This document shows, one piece after another, positions 26,468 through 35,478 of a stretch of 64,000 nucleotides of DNA. Each line of letters opens with the position of its first letter. Positions within the stretch are counted from its first letter, which is position 1. Location of the stretch: the NCBI RefSeq assembly GCF_023073715.1, contig NZ_JADPKA010000104.1, forward strand, positions 117,490-181,489, written 5' to 3'. The notes beneath the pieces are model-generated. The model did no database searches, was not told the DNA's origin, and worked only from the letters and a program-made list of their open reading frames with translations. This DNA is from Bradyrhizobium sp. 164 (GTDB lineage Bacteria > Pseudomonadota > Alphaproteobacteria > Rhizobiales > Xanthobacteraceae). The position numbers were made by a program, and so were the translations under genes.

Positions 26468-27724
26468 ATGAGCGCGGAGCCGTTACTCGCCAATGCGCCC
26501 TGGCTGACCGCAGGCGGGACCGGGCGCGTCCTGCGATTGCTGGGCGCGAATGGCGAGGAGGCGCGGGTGGTCGGCGGCGCGGTGCGCAACGCGCTGCTCG
26601 GTCTCTCACCCGGTGACATCGACATCGCGACTACCGCGTTGCCGGACGAAGTGATGCGGCGTGCCAAGGCCGCCGGCATCAAGAGCGTGCCGACCGGGAT
26701 CGACCACGGCACCGTCACGCTCGTCATCGACGGGCATCCCTATGAAGTGACGACGCTGCGCGAGGACACCGAAACTTTCGGCCGCAAGGCCAAGGTCGCG
26801 TTCGGCCGCGACTGGGTGAAGGATGCCGAGCGGCGCGACTTCACCATGAACGGCCTGTCCGTCGATGCGGGCGGCGTCGTGCACGACTATGTCGGCGGGA
26901 TTGCGGATGCCAGAGCGCGCCGCGTGCGCTTCATCGGCGATCCCGGCCAGCGCATCGCCGAGGACTATTTGCGCATCCTGCGTTTTTTCCGCATCCACGC
27001 TGCCTTCGGCGCCGGCGAGCCAGACCGCGACGGCTATCTCGCCTGTATCCGGGCACGCGCGGGCCTTGCGAACCTCTCGGCCGAGCGGGTGCGCATGGAG
27101 ATGCTGAAGCTGCTGGTCGCCGGCGGTGCATCCGCGGCCGTGCTGGCCATGGCGGAGGGCGGATTGCTGCAGGCGCTGACCGGAGGCGTGGTCTATACGG
27201 GGCCGCTGTCGGCGATGATCGCAATCGAGCGCGAGCTCGGCCTCACCGCAAGCAGCACGCGGCGCCTGGCCGCGCTGACGGTCGCGGTGACCGAAGATGC
27301 CAAGCGCATCGCCGCGCGCCTGCGGCTCTCCAATAGCGAGACCAAGGCGCTGGATTCGATGGGGCATCGCTGGTGGCGCTTGGCCGCCAAGAACGAGCCG
27401 AAGGCGCGGCGGCTGCTCTACCGGCTCGGCGCAGAGCGCTATCAGGAACGCGTGTTGCTGGCCTGGGCCCGGGCCGGTGGCGACGTCGGATCGTCGCGCT
27501 GGCGCGCGCTCGCCGAGCTGCCGCAGCGCTGGACTGCGCCGAAATTTCCGTTGAAGGCGGCCGATTTCATCGCGCGCGGCATGGCGGAAGGACCTGCGCT
27601 CGGACATGTCTTGACGCTCGCCGAGGACGCTTGGCTTGCGGCGGATTTTCCACTAGAGCAAGCCGCGCTCGCTGCCATCGCCGATCAAGCTGCCGCCCGC
27701 GTCCGCCGCGACGAGAGAACGTGA
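26468..27724 (+). CDS. cca: CCA tRNA nucleotidyltransferase / poly(A) polymerase family
   Basis: A 418-residue class II nucleotidyltransferase. The N-terminal catalytic core has VVGGAVRNALLG and the metal pair DIDIAT, then RRDFTMNGLS and the basic segment RIAEDYLRILRFFRIHA. The enzyme adds or repairs the 3'-CCA of tRNA. The ATG at 26468 lies 10 bases after the DUF6111 stop and matches family starts; the longer frame through DUF6111 is not coding. Its stop TGA overlaps the GTG of the transporter gene. Confidence 0.92.
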   Translation: MSAEPLLANAPWLTAGGTGRVLRLLGANGEEARVVGGAVRNALLGLSPGDIDIATTALPDEVMRRAKAAGIKSVPTGIDHGTVTLVIDGHPYEVTTLREDTETFGRKAKVAFGRDWVKDAERRDFTMNGLSVDAGGVVHDYVGGIADARARRVRFIGDPGQRIAEDYLRILRFFRIHAAFGAGEPDRDGYLACIRARAGLANLSAERVRMEMLKLLVAGGASAAVLAMAEGGLLQALTGGVVYTGPLSAMIAIERELGLTASSTRRLAALTVAVTEDAKRIAARLRLSNSETKALDSMGHRWWRLAAKNEPKARRLLYRLGAERYQERVLLAWARAGGDVGSSRWRALAELPQRWTAPKFPLKAADFIARGMAEGPALGHVLTLAEDAWLAADFPLEQAALAAIADQAAARVRRDERT

Positions 27725-28491
27725 CCATCGTTTCAGGCTTCGCCGACATCCCGATTTACCAGCTCCTGCTGGTAGCAACGATGGCGTTGTTGGCTTCGAT
27801 CATCGGTGGTCTTGCCGGCTACGGCACCGGCGCTTTGATGCCGCTGGTGCTGGTGCCGATGGTCGGCGCTGAGCCGGTGGTGCCGATCATCGCGATCTCC
27901 GCGATCTTCACCAATCTCAGCCGCGCGATAGCTTACTTGCGCTATGCCGACCGCCGCCGCGCTCTGATCGTGCTCGCCTGCGCGGCGCTGACAACCGCGC
28001 TCGGCGCCTACGGTTACACGCGCCTGACCAATGCGGGCGCGGCGCTCGTGATCGGCACCATGCTTATGCTGAGCGTGCCGCTGCGCCGCGTGCTGCGCCG
28101 CCGCGAGGTCAGGATCGGCGACACCGGCCTTGCCGCCGGCTCCATCGGTTACGGCGTGCTGGTCGGCGGCACCTCGGGCTCCGGCGTGATCCTGCTGTCG
28201 CTGCTGATGGCCGCCGGCCTCGAAGGCGGAGCCGTGATCGCGACCGATGCGATGATCTCGCTCGGCACCGGCCTGATCAAGATCTCGGTGTTCGGCCTTG
28301 CCGGCGCGGTGACCGCGCAGGTGCTCGCGCTTGCGCTGCTGATTGGCGCGATTGCGATCCCCGGTGCGTTCCTCGCAAAAGCCTTCGTCGAGCGGATGCC
28401 GGTGTACATCCACACCGCGATCTTGGACGTCGCGGTGATCAGCGGCGGACTGGTGATGATCTCTGCCGCTGCAAGGCAGCTCGTCGCGTAG
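27721..28491 (+). CDS. TauE/SafE sulfite-exporter-type transporter
   Basis: A 256-residue protein with about eight membrane helices. The duplicated family motif is seen as ASIIGGLAGYGTGALMPLVL and GVLVGGTSGSGVILLSLLMA. These proteins move anions such as sulfite or sulfoacetate; the substrate is unknown here. The GTG start overlaps the CCA stop (GTGA). A 5'-truncated relative of the same gene, diverged by roughly one residue in sixteen, is at 30955-31476. Confidence 0.88.
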   Translation: MTIVSGFADIPIYQLLLVATMALLASIIGGLAGYGTGALMPLVLVPMVGAEPVVPIIAISAIFTNLSRAIAYLRYADRRRALIVLACAALTTALGAYGYTRLTNAGAALVIGTMLMLSVPLRRVLRRREVRIGDTGLAAGSIGYGVLVGGTSGSGVILLSLLMAAGLEGGAVIATDAMISLGTGLIKISVFGLAGAVTAQVLALALLIGAIAIPGAFLAKAFVERMPVYIHTAILDVAVISGGLVMISAAARQLVA

Positions 28492-28649
28492 ATGACCCCG
28501 GCCCAATTGCCGCGCCTGGACCGCGGATCACCTCGAATGCGAGGACTAGCGCGTCTGATAGAGATAACCGGCGCGCTGGCCGCCAATTTCGTGTCTGCCC
28601 CGCCAAAAAGGGGTAGAGTGCTCAAGGGTCACATCTGAGGAGCAACAAC

Positions 28650-28847
28650 ATGACCCCACCCCCCGAGCTGGTTCCAGCTAAGATCGACCGGCATGTCTTC
28701 GCGATCATGCCCGACACGATGCCGCCCCGGGATCCCGATGACGACGAAGAGGATGAGGAGGAAGAGGAGGAAGAGGAGGAAGAGCAAGACGAGGACGAGA
28801 ACCAAACCGACGAACCGCCGGTCGTGCGCGAGCCGGATGAGGACTAA
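28650..28847 (+). CDS. Small highly acidic protein, type 1
   Basis: A 65-residue protein: a short N-terminal part (MTPPPELVPAKIDRHVFAIM), then PPRDPDDDEEDEEEEE and a run of Glu, ending TDEPPVVREPDED. GAGGAG lies 8 bases upstream of the ATG. A relative at 35144-35323 shares PPRDPD, the acidic run, the tail DEP.VVREPD.D and the GAGGAGCARCAAC leader, so these are real genes rather than chance low complexity. Function unknown; binding basic or metal partners is only a guess. Confidence 0.7.
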   Translation: MTPPPELVPAKIDRHVFAIMPDTMPPRDPDDDEEDEEEEEEEEEEQDEDENQTDEPPVVREPDED

Positions 28848-29026
28848 GCAGGACGCCTAGACGTAGCCTGAGCTTCGGTGAGTGCGTTCCTCGGCCTAGG
28901 TGCGGCACGCCGGTGCGTCCGGCGGCTTTCAGAGTCGGTCTGATTCCGAGAGCACCGGCAGACGCTGGATGGGCCACGGTTCTCGGCGCAGCAATCTAGC
29001 GGCGTTCGCGGGTAGAGGAGATGAGC

Positions 29027-29254
29027 ATGACTCTCATATGGCTTGGTGTGCTCCTTGTTTTCGGCGGCGTACTCCAAATGGCATTTCAGCCCATCTGGCG
29101 AGGCCGATTCAGCGGTGGGAAATGGCTTCGCTCCGGGCGTGACACGCTGGAGCCTGAAAGGCCCGGTAGCGGCTTCGGCGTCAAATCGAACTGGCCCGGA
29201 CTCGTGATGGTCGCGCTTGGCGGCGTTTTTTTGCTGGCCGGAGCTGCCTTCTGA
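29027..29254 (+). CDS. Small two-helix membrane protein
   Basis: A 75-residue protein with membrane helices at each end (LIWLGVLLVFGGVLQMAF; WPGLVMVALGGVFLLAGAAF) and a basic loop. The ATG at 29027 is chosen over the one at 29021 because GAGGAG is 6 bases upstream. Not recognised by name. Confidence 0.65.
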   Translation: MTLIWLGVLLVFGGVLQMAFQPIWRGRFSGGKWLRSGRDTLEPERPGSGFGVKSNWPGLVMVALGGVFLLAGAAF

Positions 29255-29555
29255 GTTGAAAACGAATGCCGCGGGCGTTTGGTTATCTGCCGCACCAACG
29301 TGCCAGAGCCATCTCTTCCTGGCCCTAAGCTGCCCAACGCGCGAGCCGTTGCCATGTCGGCTGATCGAGGGAGACCGAACATCGAGCGATGAACGTGCTG
29401 ACCGCAGCTTTTAACCCTGTTCAGACCTCGCGGGGCAAGCTTACCGCCTGCGCGTCTTGGTACCTCATAATGGTTAGCTCCCCCCACGAACGCGAACTGG
29501 ACTTCACTTGGCGGGATCATCCCTCGACACACGAACCCAAAGAGGAGACTCCAAG
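29255..29555. other. Intergenic stretch with one dispersed-repeat copy
   Basis: No convincing gene. It contains the repeat copy at 29321-29399 and a short open frame (29389 on) that lacks a ribosome site and overlaps the next signal peptide. Confidence 0.6.
29321..29399. repeat. 79-bp dispersed repeat, copy 1
   Basis: It aligns without gaps to 30881-30959, with about nine mismatches (GGCCCTAAGCTGCCCAACGC ... GAGACCGAACATCGAGCGAT). Neither flank matches the other copy. Confidence 0.85.
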
Positions 29556-29999
29556 ATGCGTAAACTCCTTTTTGCGTCGCTGTTCGCCGCCGGTTTGGTA
29601 CTGCCGGCATGGGCTGAGGACGCGGGCACGATCAAAGTCCACAGCGGGTGGAAATTGATCCAAGAACGCGTAGACAAAGGATTTGCCTACGGGACCCTGT
29701 GGGGGATCACCTTCAACGACGCTGGCAGCGGTCCTCTGCACATGGCACCTGCTTCTGGGACGTATAGTCTTACACAAGAGACCGGTAAGGGTGAGGGCGA
29801 ACTCACTTGGGGCACCGGCGATGACCAACTAAAGGGGCCGTTTACCATCACGGTTACTGACGGTAAGGCAAAAGGCGAGAACACCGTCAAGGGAACTGGA
29901 AAACTTTCCGGAATAACCGGCGGCCCATTTGAGTGTGCTTTTGTGGGCAAGCCCGAAGATCAGCAGGCGTGGTGTACGGAGGTGTTTAATCGGAAATAG
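29556..29999 (+). CDS. Secreted hypothetical protein
   Basis: A 147-residue protein with signal peptide MRKLLFASLFAAGLVLPAWA cleaved before EDAG. The mature part is beta-rich and Gly/Thr/Lys-rich (GTYSLTQETGKGEGELTWGT; FTITVTDGKAKGENTVKGTG) with two Cys near the end (FECAFVG and WCTEVF), probably one disulfide. AGAGGAGA precedes the ATG. Not recognised; a small periplasmic beta-barrel is inferred. Confidence 0.7.
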   Translation: MRKLLFASLFAAGLVLPAWAEDAGTIKVHSGWKLIQERVDKGFAYGTLWGITFNDAGSGPLHMAPASGTYSLTQETGKGEGELTWGTGDDQLKGPFTITVTDGKAKGENTVKGTGKLSGITGGPFECAFVGKPEDQQAWCTEVFNRK

Positions 30000-30216
30000 G
30001 CGGCACGATCTTCTCAATTCTTCGGTAAGGGCCGGTCCTCACCATGTCTGCCGGTCCGCTTGCCGCCGCTGACCCGGCTGTTAATTGATGCGGTGCATGA
30101 GTCGGGGTGATGCCGGATCGAAATGGTGGAGCGACGGCCGGTTTTGCTTCACAAGCGGCACAGTGCAGCCGATCATCTGCCCGCTATGGCTTACTCTCTC
30201 GGAGAGGCTGCATGGG

Positions 30217-30795
30217 TCAGTGAAACTTATCGCCACGATCCAGTTTCGCAACAATTTGCGCGATCCGTCTGGCGCGCGTCTCGGGCTTCCTCGCTGTATG
30301 AAGGCGATAGTAGATTGAATAGAGATTTCTGCGATCGAGCGTCGCGAAGAACGCTTTCGCCGCAGGCATGTCCTCCAAGGCGTCAAGAAAGTCTTGCGGG
30401 ATAGTCATGTCCGCTGAGCCCGCGTATGCGGTGTCCCATCGTCCATCCGACTTGGCCGCTTCGACCTGAGCCAATCCAGCGGGAAGCATCCGCCCTTCAG
30501 CGATCAGGGTTGTTGCGTGACGGCAGTTCTTGGCCGACCAATTGGAATTCACCTTCCTCGGGGTAAGTCGTTGCAAGTACGACGTGTCGTCGAAAGGTTT
30601 CATCTGGCCATCGATCCAACCGACGCGGATGGACTCAATAACGCAATCGTTCCACGTCACAGACGGCACGCCCGTGTCTGATTTGAAGATCCGCACCCAG
30701 AGTTCGGTCGCAGTGCCATGGTGCTTCTCAAGCCAGTCCCCAAGCTTGGATGTGTTCTTAAATGCCAACGGGGCTTGCTGCTTTTTGCGAACCAT
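30217..30795 (-). CDS. YdeI/OmpD-associated family protein
   Basis: A 192-residue protein with family landmarks WLEKHHGTATELWVRIFKSD, VTWNDCVIESIRVGWIDGQM and RLTPRKVNSNWSAKNCR. The C-terminal part (FLDALEDMPAAKAFFATLDR) is the bacteriocin-protection YdeI-like helical region. Its biochemical role is unknown. The frame is open far upstream through the truncated transporter, but the family begins at ATG 30795. Confidence 0.85.
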   Translation of the reverse strand: MVRKKQQAPLAFKNTSKLGDWLEKHHGTATELWVRIFKSDTGVPSVTWNDCVIESIRVGWIDGQMKPFDDTSYLQRLTPRKVNSNWSAKNCRHATTLIAEGRMLPAGLAQVEAAKSDGRWDTAYAGSADMTIPQDFLDALEDMPAAKAFFATLDRRNLYSIYYRLHTARKPETRARRIAQIVAKLDRGDKFH

Positions 30796-30880
30796 AGGCA
30801 ACTCTACCACGTAGGCAGCAAAGCCTCCATCTGCGGACAACAAAGCCCAGTGGCAAGCTCTCTTGGCTGAGGTCTGTTGT

Positions 30881-30959
30881 GGCCCTAAACTGCCCAACGC
30901 GCGCGGCGTTGCCATTTCGGCTGTTTGAGGGAGACCGAACGTCGAGCGATGGACGTGCT
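30881..30959. repeat. 79-bp dispersed repeat, copy 2, fused to truncated TauE gene
   Basis: It is related to 29321-29399. Its last bases CGTGCT coincide with the point where homology to the intact TauE/SafE gene begins (CGTGCTCGCCTGCGCGGC), a six-base overlap at the junction. Confidence 0.85.
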
Positions 30960-31476
30960 CGCCTGCGCGGCGCTGACGACCGCGCTCGGCGCCTACGGTT
31001 ACACGCGTCTGACCAATGCGGGCGCGGCGCTCGTGATCGGCACCATGCTGATCCTGAGCGTACCGCTGCGCCGCGTGCTGCGCCGTCGCGAGCTCAGGAT
31101 CGGCGATACCGGCCTTGCGGCCGGTTCGGTCGGCTACGGCGTGCTGGTCGGCGGCACCTCGGGCTCCGGCGTGATCCTGCTCTCGCTGCTGGTGGCCGCA
31201 GGCCTCGAAGGCGCCGCGGTGATCGCTACCGATGCGATGATCTCGCTCGGCACCGGCCTGATCAAGATCTCGGTGTTCGGCCTTGCCGGCGCGGTGACCG
31301 CGCAGGTGCTCGCCTTTGCGCTGCTGGTCGGCGCGATTGCGATTCCCGGTGCGTTCCTCGCAAAAGCCTTCGTCGAGCGGATGCCGATCCACATCCACAC
31401 CGCGATCCTCGACGTGGCGGTGATCACGGGCGGACTGGTGATGATCTCTGCCGCTGCAAGGCAGCTCGTCGCGTAG
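30955..31476 (+). pseudogene. 5'-truncated TauE/SafE transporter copy
   Basis: It corresponds to residues about 84-256 of the intact transporter at 27721-28491, lacking the first three helices. Conservative differences (for example MLMLSV to MLILSV, RREVR to RRELR, SIGYG to SVGYG) place the copies about 94% identical in protein, so this is a diverged relative rather than a fresh duplication. An ATG at 30949 would read in frame from the repeat, but no good ribosome site is seen. Similarity continues about 40 bases beyond the stop. Confidence 0.8.
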
Positions 31477-31965
31477 ATGACGCCGCTCACCGGGGATTGG
31501 TGCATGGACCGGGGATCGAACTTCCTCCGAGCGTGTACTCACAAAAGTCGGCTTCCGAGCCCAAACCGAAAGTCGCCCCGCTTGGCCATCATCGGCGGCT
31601 TATGGCCCAACCGAGACATTGGCGCCTTCCGATAAGGTTCGTCGCGCCACGGCGTGGAGCTCGTGCCTCTGGAGAGTAGCCTATCTTCCCGGACCTGCTC
31701 TGGCCTTCGGATACTCGCTCCTTTGGTGTCGCCACAATTGCTGTGCTCGGCCGACGCTGGTGGGTTGCGGTCAGGGACGCGCGCAACGACTTGTGGCGTC
31801 CTAAAGGACGCCCTGCAATGCTTTCGGTCAAATTGGACGCGACCTAAACGCGCACGCCCGCCCAGGTCCCATTGCGTCCCATTGCCACTAATTCCCGGAA
31901 CGACTGTCCACACTGGTGGTTACCTGCAAGCCGTTCGCTCGCTCACCAGCAAAGGAAGTCGGCGC
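31477..31965. other. 489-base stretch without a convincing gene
   Basis: Minus-strand reading gives MSRLGHKPPMMAKRGDF-like text of the type produced by Bradyrhizobium dispersed repeats. The frame of the GH13 gene is open here but unsupported. Probably decayed repeat sequence plus the GH13 promoter. Confidence 0.5.
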
Positions 31966-33580
31966 TTGCTCGACCTCTGGTACAAGAACGCCGTGATCTA
32001 CAGCCTCAACGTAGCCACCTACAAGAACGGCAACGGAGACGGGATCGGCGATTTCAAGGGACTAACCGAGCAGCTCGATCATATCGCTCAACTCGGCGTA
32101 AATTGCCTGTGGTTGCTTCCATTTTATCCCAGTCCCGGACTAGACCACGGCTACGATGTCACGGATTACTACAACATCGCGCCGGCACTCGGAACGTTGG
32201 GCGATTTCGTCGAATTCAGTCATCAGGCCCGACTGCGCGGATTGCGGCTGATAGTCGATCTTCCCATCAATCACACTTCGGACAGGCACCCATGGTTTCA
32301 GCAGGCTCGCGCCGACCCGTCGTCGCCGTTTCGGGAATATTACGTCTGGTCAACCAGCGAACCCGAAAATAGCACAGAAGGCGTCGTATTTCCCGGGTTT
32401 CAACTCAGCGTCTGGACTTACGACCTCTGCGCGCGCTCGTGGTATTATCACCGGTTTTACCAACATCAACCTGACCTCAACATAGCCTGCGCTGCCGTCC
32501 GCGAAGAAATCTTCAGGATCTTCGGCTTCTGGCTTGAACTCGGTGTTTCGGGATTCCGAATAGACGCTGCACCGTTCGTCGTGGAGGAAATACGTCCAGA
32601 TCGTCCGGCGAAGCGTCGGTATGAGTTTTTCGCCGAGCTCCGCAATTTCCTGTCCTGGCGCAAAGGTGATGCGGTGTTGCTGGCGGAAGCAAATGTAGCT
32701 CCCACGGAGCTTCAGCATTATTTTGGCGATGGATCGCGGATCCACATGCTATTTGCGTTCCTACTGAACCAGCACTTGTTCCTTGCACTTGCACGGGAAA
32801 GTGCCGAACCGCTGCGGCGCTGCATGAGCCAGCTGCCCCGAATTCGCACACTGGGCTCAATTTCTACGCAATCATGATGAGCTGGACCTCGGCCGTTTAA
32901 CTTCTGAAGAGCGCGACGAAGTTTATGCTGCATTCGCTCCAACCCGCAAAATGCAGCTTTACGGACGGGGAATTCGGCGGCGGCTCGCCTGCATGTTCGG
33001 AAACGATCGCCGCCGCATCGAGCTGGCATTCAGCCTGCTGTTCAGTCTTCCTGGTACACCGGTCATTTACTACGGCGACGAACTGGGAATGGGCGACGAT
33101 CTGACGCTTCCTGAGCGATGGCCTGTCCGTACGTGCATGCAATGGACGGACGACGAAAACGCCGGATTCTCCACGCGGCCGGGGAATCGTTTGCTTCATC
33201 ATGTGATCCGCGAGGGCCAATACGCACCAGCCAACGTGAATGCGATTGCCCAGCAACGCGACCCGGATTCGCTGTTCAATTGGTTGCGGCGTCTGGTCGA
33301 AATGCGCCAGTCGTGCCCGGAGATCGGCTGGGGTGAATGCACCGTACCCGAAAGCAACTGTCCCGCTGTCTTGATCCAACATTTCGTTTGGCAAGGCAAA
33401 TTCGTGCTGGTGCTGCACAATTTATCACAGACGAGCTGCAGCACGGAGATCTGGGATATTCCGAAGGGACGGAAGCTGACCGATATATTCGGTAACCGAA
33501 TTTACGATTCCAACCTTACCGCCGACGCCACTCTTATCGAGCTTGATGGCTATGGCTATCGGTGGTTTCGCCTCGACTGA
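31966..33580 (+). pseudogene. GH13 alpha-amylase/trehalose-synthase-like gene with one-base frameshift
   Basis: Two frames join to a 537-residue GH13 enzyme. Part 1 (31966-32877) starts at TTG with AAAGGAAG 7 bases upstream and has DLPINHTSDRHPWF (region I), GFRIDAAPFV (region II nucleophile Asp) and LLAEAN (region III acid). Part 2 continues from about 32840 with HWAQFLRNHDELDLGRL (region IV) and GTPVIYYGDELGMGD. Removing one C from the CCCC run at 32836-32839 joins QLP directly to EFAHWAQFL, restoring the family order. Every catalytic block is intact, so either the lesion is recent or it is an assembly error in a C run. The family acts on alpha-1,4 or alpha,alpha-1,1 glucosides; the substrate is not deducible. 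Confidence 0.85.
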
Positions 33581-33877
33581 GCCAGTGAGCAGCATCCTCG
33601 GCGATTACGCCCGCTCGCCGATGCTGCGGCTGGCATTCTTTGGGCGCAGGGCCGCCAATGAACACTGGAAGCGGCTGAACTTTGTTGAACGATCTCTCGC
33701 AGCTAACCTCATCGATAAGCCCCACGGCAAGAGGGCCTCGATTGAGGCCCTTTGCGGAGAGCACCGCCTAGCACCAGCTTCAGTCGGCGGGATCAAATCC
33801 GCCGTCACCCCATGAGCGCCCGCCGATCAATTCAGCCGGCACTCACGGTTGGAAATGTTCTGATGCGCCGCCTGGCG

Positions 33878-34255
33878 TTACAGGCCACCTCGTCCTTCCC
33901 AGTAGGTGGGTGTCCCATAATACCGGTGGGTTCGTGTTTCCCAGTCTCGATCCTGCAAGGAATCATCGCTGAACTCAGGCGCGTCCCTCAGCTGTTGCTC
34001 TGTGATGTTGGTTCGAAAACCGCCAAGCGACGTGTCATAGGTCAGAGCACTCCAGGGAATGGGGTAGTGGCTATGACCCAAGCCAACAAATCCGCCGAAG
34101 CTCATGACTGCATAAGCCACTCGGCCTGACACCTTGTCGATGATGAGGTGATCAATCTCACCGATATTCGTCCCATCTGCTCCATAAACCTCGGTTCCTT
34201 GAATGTCCTCGCTTGAGATGCAGTGATGATCCGGATGAGCTGTTGCGCGGGCCAT
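33878..34255 (-). CDS. PRC-barrel domain protein
   Basis: A 125-residue protein with a PRC-barrel (GTEVYGADGTNIGEIDHLII; KVSGRVAYAVMSFGGFVGLG) and a Tyr/Trp-rich tail (HRYYGTPTYWEGRG). AAGGAGG lies 5-6 bases before the ATG. Such stand-alone PRC-barrel proteins are common in stress-responsive rhizobial clusters; the ligand is unknown. Confidence 0.85.
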   Translation of the reverse strand: MARATAHPDHHCISSEDIQGTEVYGADGTNIGEIDHLIIDKVSGRVAYAVMSFGGFVGLGHSHYPIPWSALTYDTSLGGFRTNITEQQLRDAPEFSDDSLQDRDWETRTHRYYGTPTYWEGRGGL

Positions 34256-34774
34256 GACTTTGCCTCCTTGATAGGTGGTTTTGCCCTCTTAACTCGGCCG
34301 CCACGGGGGCGTTCCTACCTTAGAACATCGTGTCGCAGCTCGATCACCAACCGAACCACGGCTCATATCGGTTGTAAAAACCTAGCCCTGGTCGCTCCGA
34401 GGGGCAGGCGGTGCGTGCGATGCGTATGGCGTCTTCCGGCCTTCTCCGCCGTGAGCCGAGAAGCGCCAAGTACGATCCTGGTTCGTAACAGGGCTGAAAC
34501 AAGCGCGCCGGTAGACTGTGCGTTGGCGAGAGGGGCTTCGGAAAGCGGGCTTGCCCGAATAACCCGCTGCGCGGTGACCGCTTCTGCGTCCACAGCTGAA
34601 TAGGTCGATAGCTCAGCGCAGACCTACTACCGGAGCCAGATACGACCTTACTGTTGTGATCTCAAACCGAGATTTCTGACCCGAAGCACATGAGCCTTGG
34701 GAGGGTACACGACAGCCGAACCCGTCGAACTGCGCCAGGCACTGACAGGAGCGCATCGACATTCATGTGAGTTC
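34256..34774. other. 519-base stretch without a recognised gene
   Basis: A minus-strand open frame of about 75 codons exists (34363-34593) but has no clear ribosome site or recognisable motif. It may hold the PRC-barrel promoter and decayed sequence. Confidence 0.5.
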
Positions 34775-35104
34775 TTAGCCGGTGTTTCTGACCGCCTCAG
34801 CCAGAATGGCGTAAAGCTGCTGCTTGCTGAGTTCCTTGGGCTGCGGCCTCTTTGCCGTACTCGACGACACCTTCTGTGCGACTGGACGGGCGCAGGCTGC
34901 CGATGATGTCGGCCTCAGTTTCGGGGGCGGCCTTATCTTGGGCCGTGCCGTAGGCGGCTTGCGGCCGCGCTTCAGGCTCAGACGGGTCAGCATGCCGCAG
35001 ACTGCGTTACGGCTGCACCCGAGACGGCGCGCAATCTGCGCCGCGCTCTGTCCTGCGGACCAGAGCCTTTTGAGCAGCGCTATGTCTTTCGCATCCCAGC
35101 CCAT
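34775..35104 (-). CDS. Short GcrA-like regulator
   Basis: A 109-residue protein. The N-terminus WDAKDIALLKRLWSAGQSA, then QIARRLGCSRNAVCG and MLTRLSLKRG, matches the helix-turn-helix of GcrA, which binds methylated GANTC sites and sigma-70 in Alphaproteobacteria. A basic Pro/Lys-rich linker and a short helix (SKQQLYAILAEAVRN) follow. It is much shorter than housekeeping GcrA (usually about 170 residues) and lies in the accessory island, so it is likely an extra or mobile-element-derived copy. Confidence 0.8.
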   Translation of the reverse strand: MGWDAKDIALLKRLWSAGQSAAQIARRLGCSRNAVCGMLTRLSLKRGRKPPTARPKIRPPPKLRPTSSAACARPVAQKVSSSTAKRPQPKELSKQQLYAILAEAVRNTG

Positions 35105-35143
35105 GGGAGATACTATAGCGCCGACTGCCAGATGCAGGCTAGT

Positions 35144-35323
35144 CTAGTCATCGTCCGGCTCGCGCACGACTGCTGGTTCGTCAGCGTCATCTTCTTCATC
35201 GTCGTCTTCGTCCTCCTCATCCTCCTCGTCGGGATCCCGGGGCGGCATCGCGATGCCCATAAGCATCAGCGGTGTCCAGCCGATCGCTGTGGTGGAAAAT
35301 GCTTCGGAGGTGTGTTGCTTCAT
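35144..35323 (-). CDS. Small highly acidic protein, type 2
   Basis: A 59-residue protein: MKQHTSEAFSTTAIGW, TPLMLMGIAM, then PPRDPDEEDEEDEDDD and the tail DEPAVVREPDDD. GAGGAGCAGCAACGAC lies before the ATG and resembles the leader of the relative at 28650. The ATG at 35323 is chosen by this ribosome site; reading further upstream gives unrelated residues. Function unknown. Confidence 0.7.
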   Translation of the reverse strand: MKQHTSEAFSTTAIGWTPLMLMGIAMPPRDPDEEDEEDEDDDEEDDADEPAVVREPDDD

Positions 35324-35478
35324 GTCGTTGCTGCTCCTCGAAAAGCACGCGCAGTCGAATATTCCTGACGGGCGGCACACGGATGTTCAGGGTGCGATCG
35401 TTGCAAGCCCGAGGGTGACACCAGGTCAATGACCAGAGCAGGGGGCGGCATCCGCCACGCAACTGGTGATGTTTGCCG

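Noticed and set aside
29389..29658. Short plus-strand frame after the first dispersed repeat
   Set aside because: It overlaps the signal peptide gene in another frame and has no ribosome site; the repeat copies give similar junk frames.
30796..31542. Minus-strand frame extending the YdeI-like gene through the truncated transporter
   Set aside because: It reads antisense to transporter-derived sequence; the YdeI-like family start is at 30795.
31654..31965. Upstream extension of the GH13 reading frame
   Set aside because: No ribosome site or family similarity; homology starts right after the TTG at 31966 with AAAGGAAG before it.
34363..34593. Minus-strand frame of about 75 codons between the PRC-barrel and GcrA-like genes
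   Set aside because: No motif, no Shine-Dalgarno sequence and no relation to neighbours.
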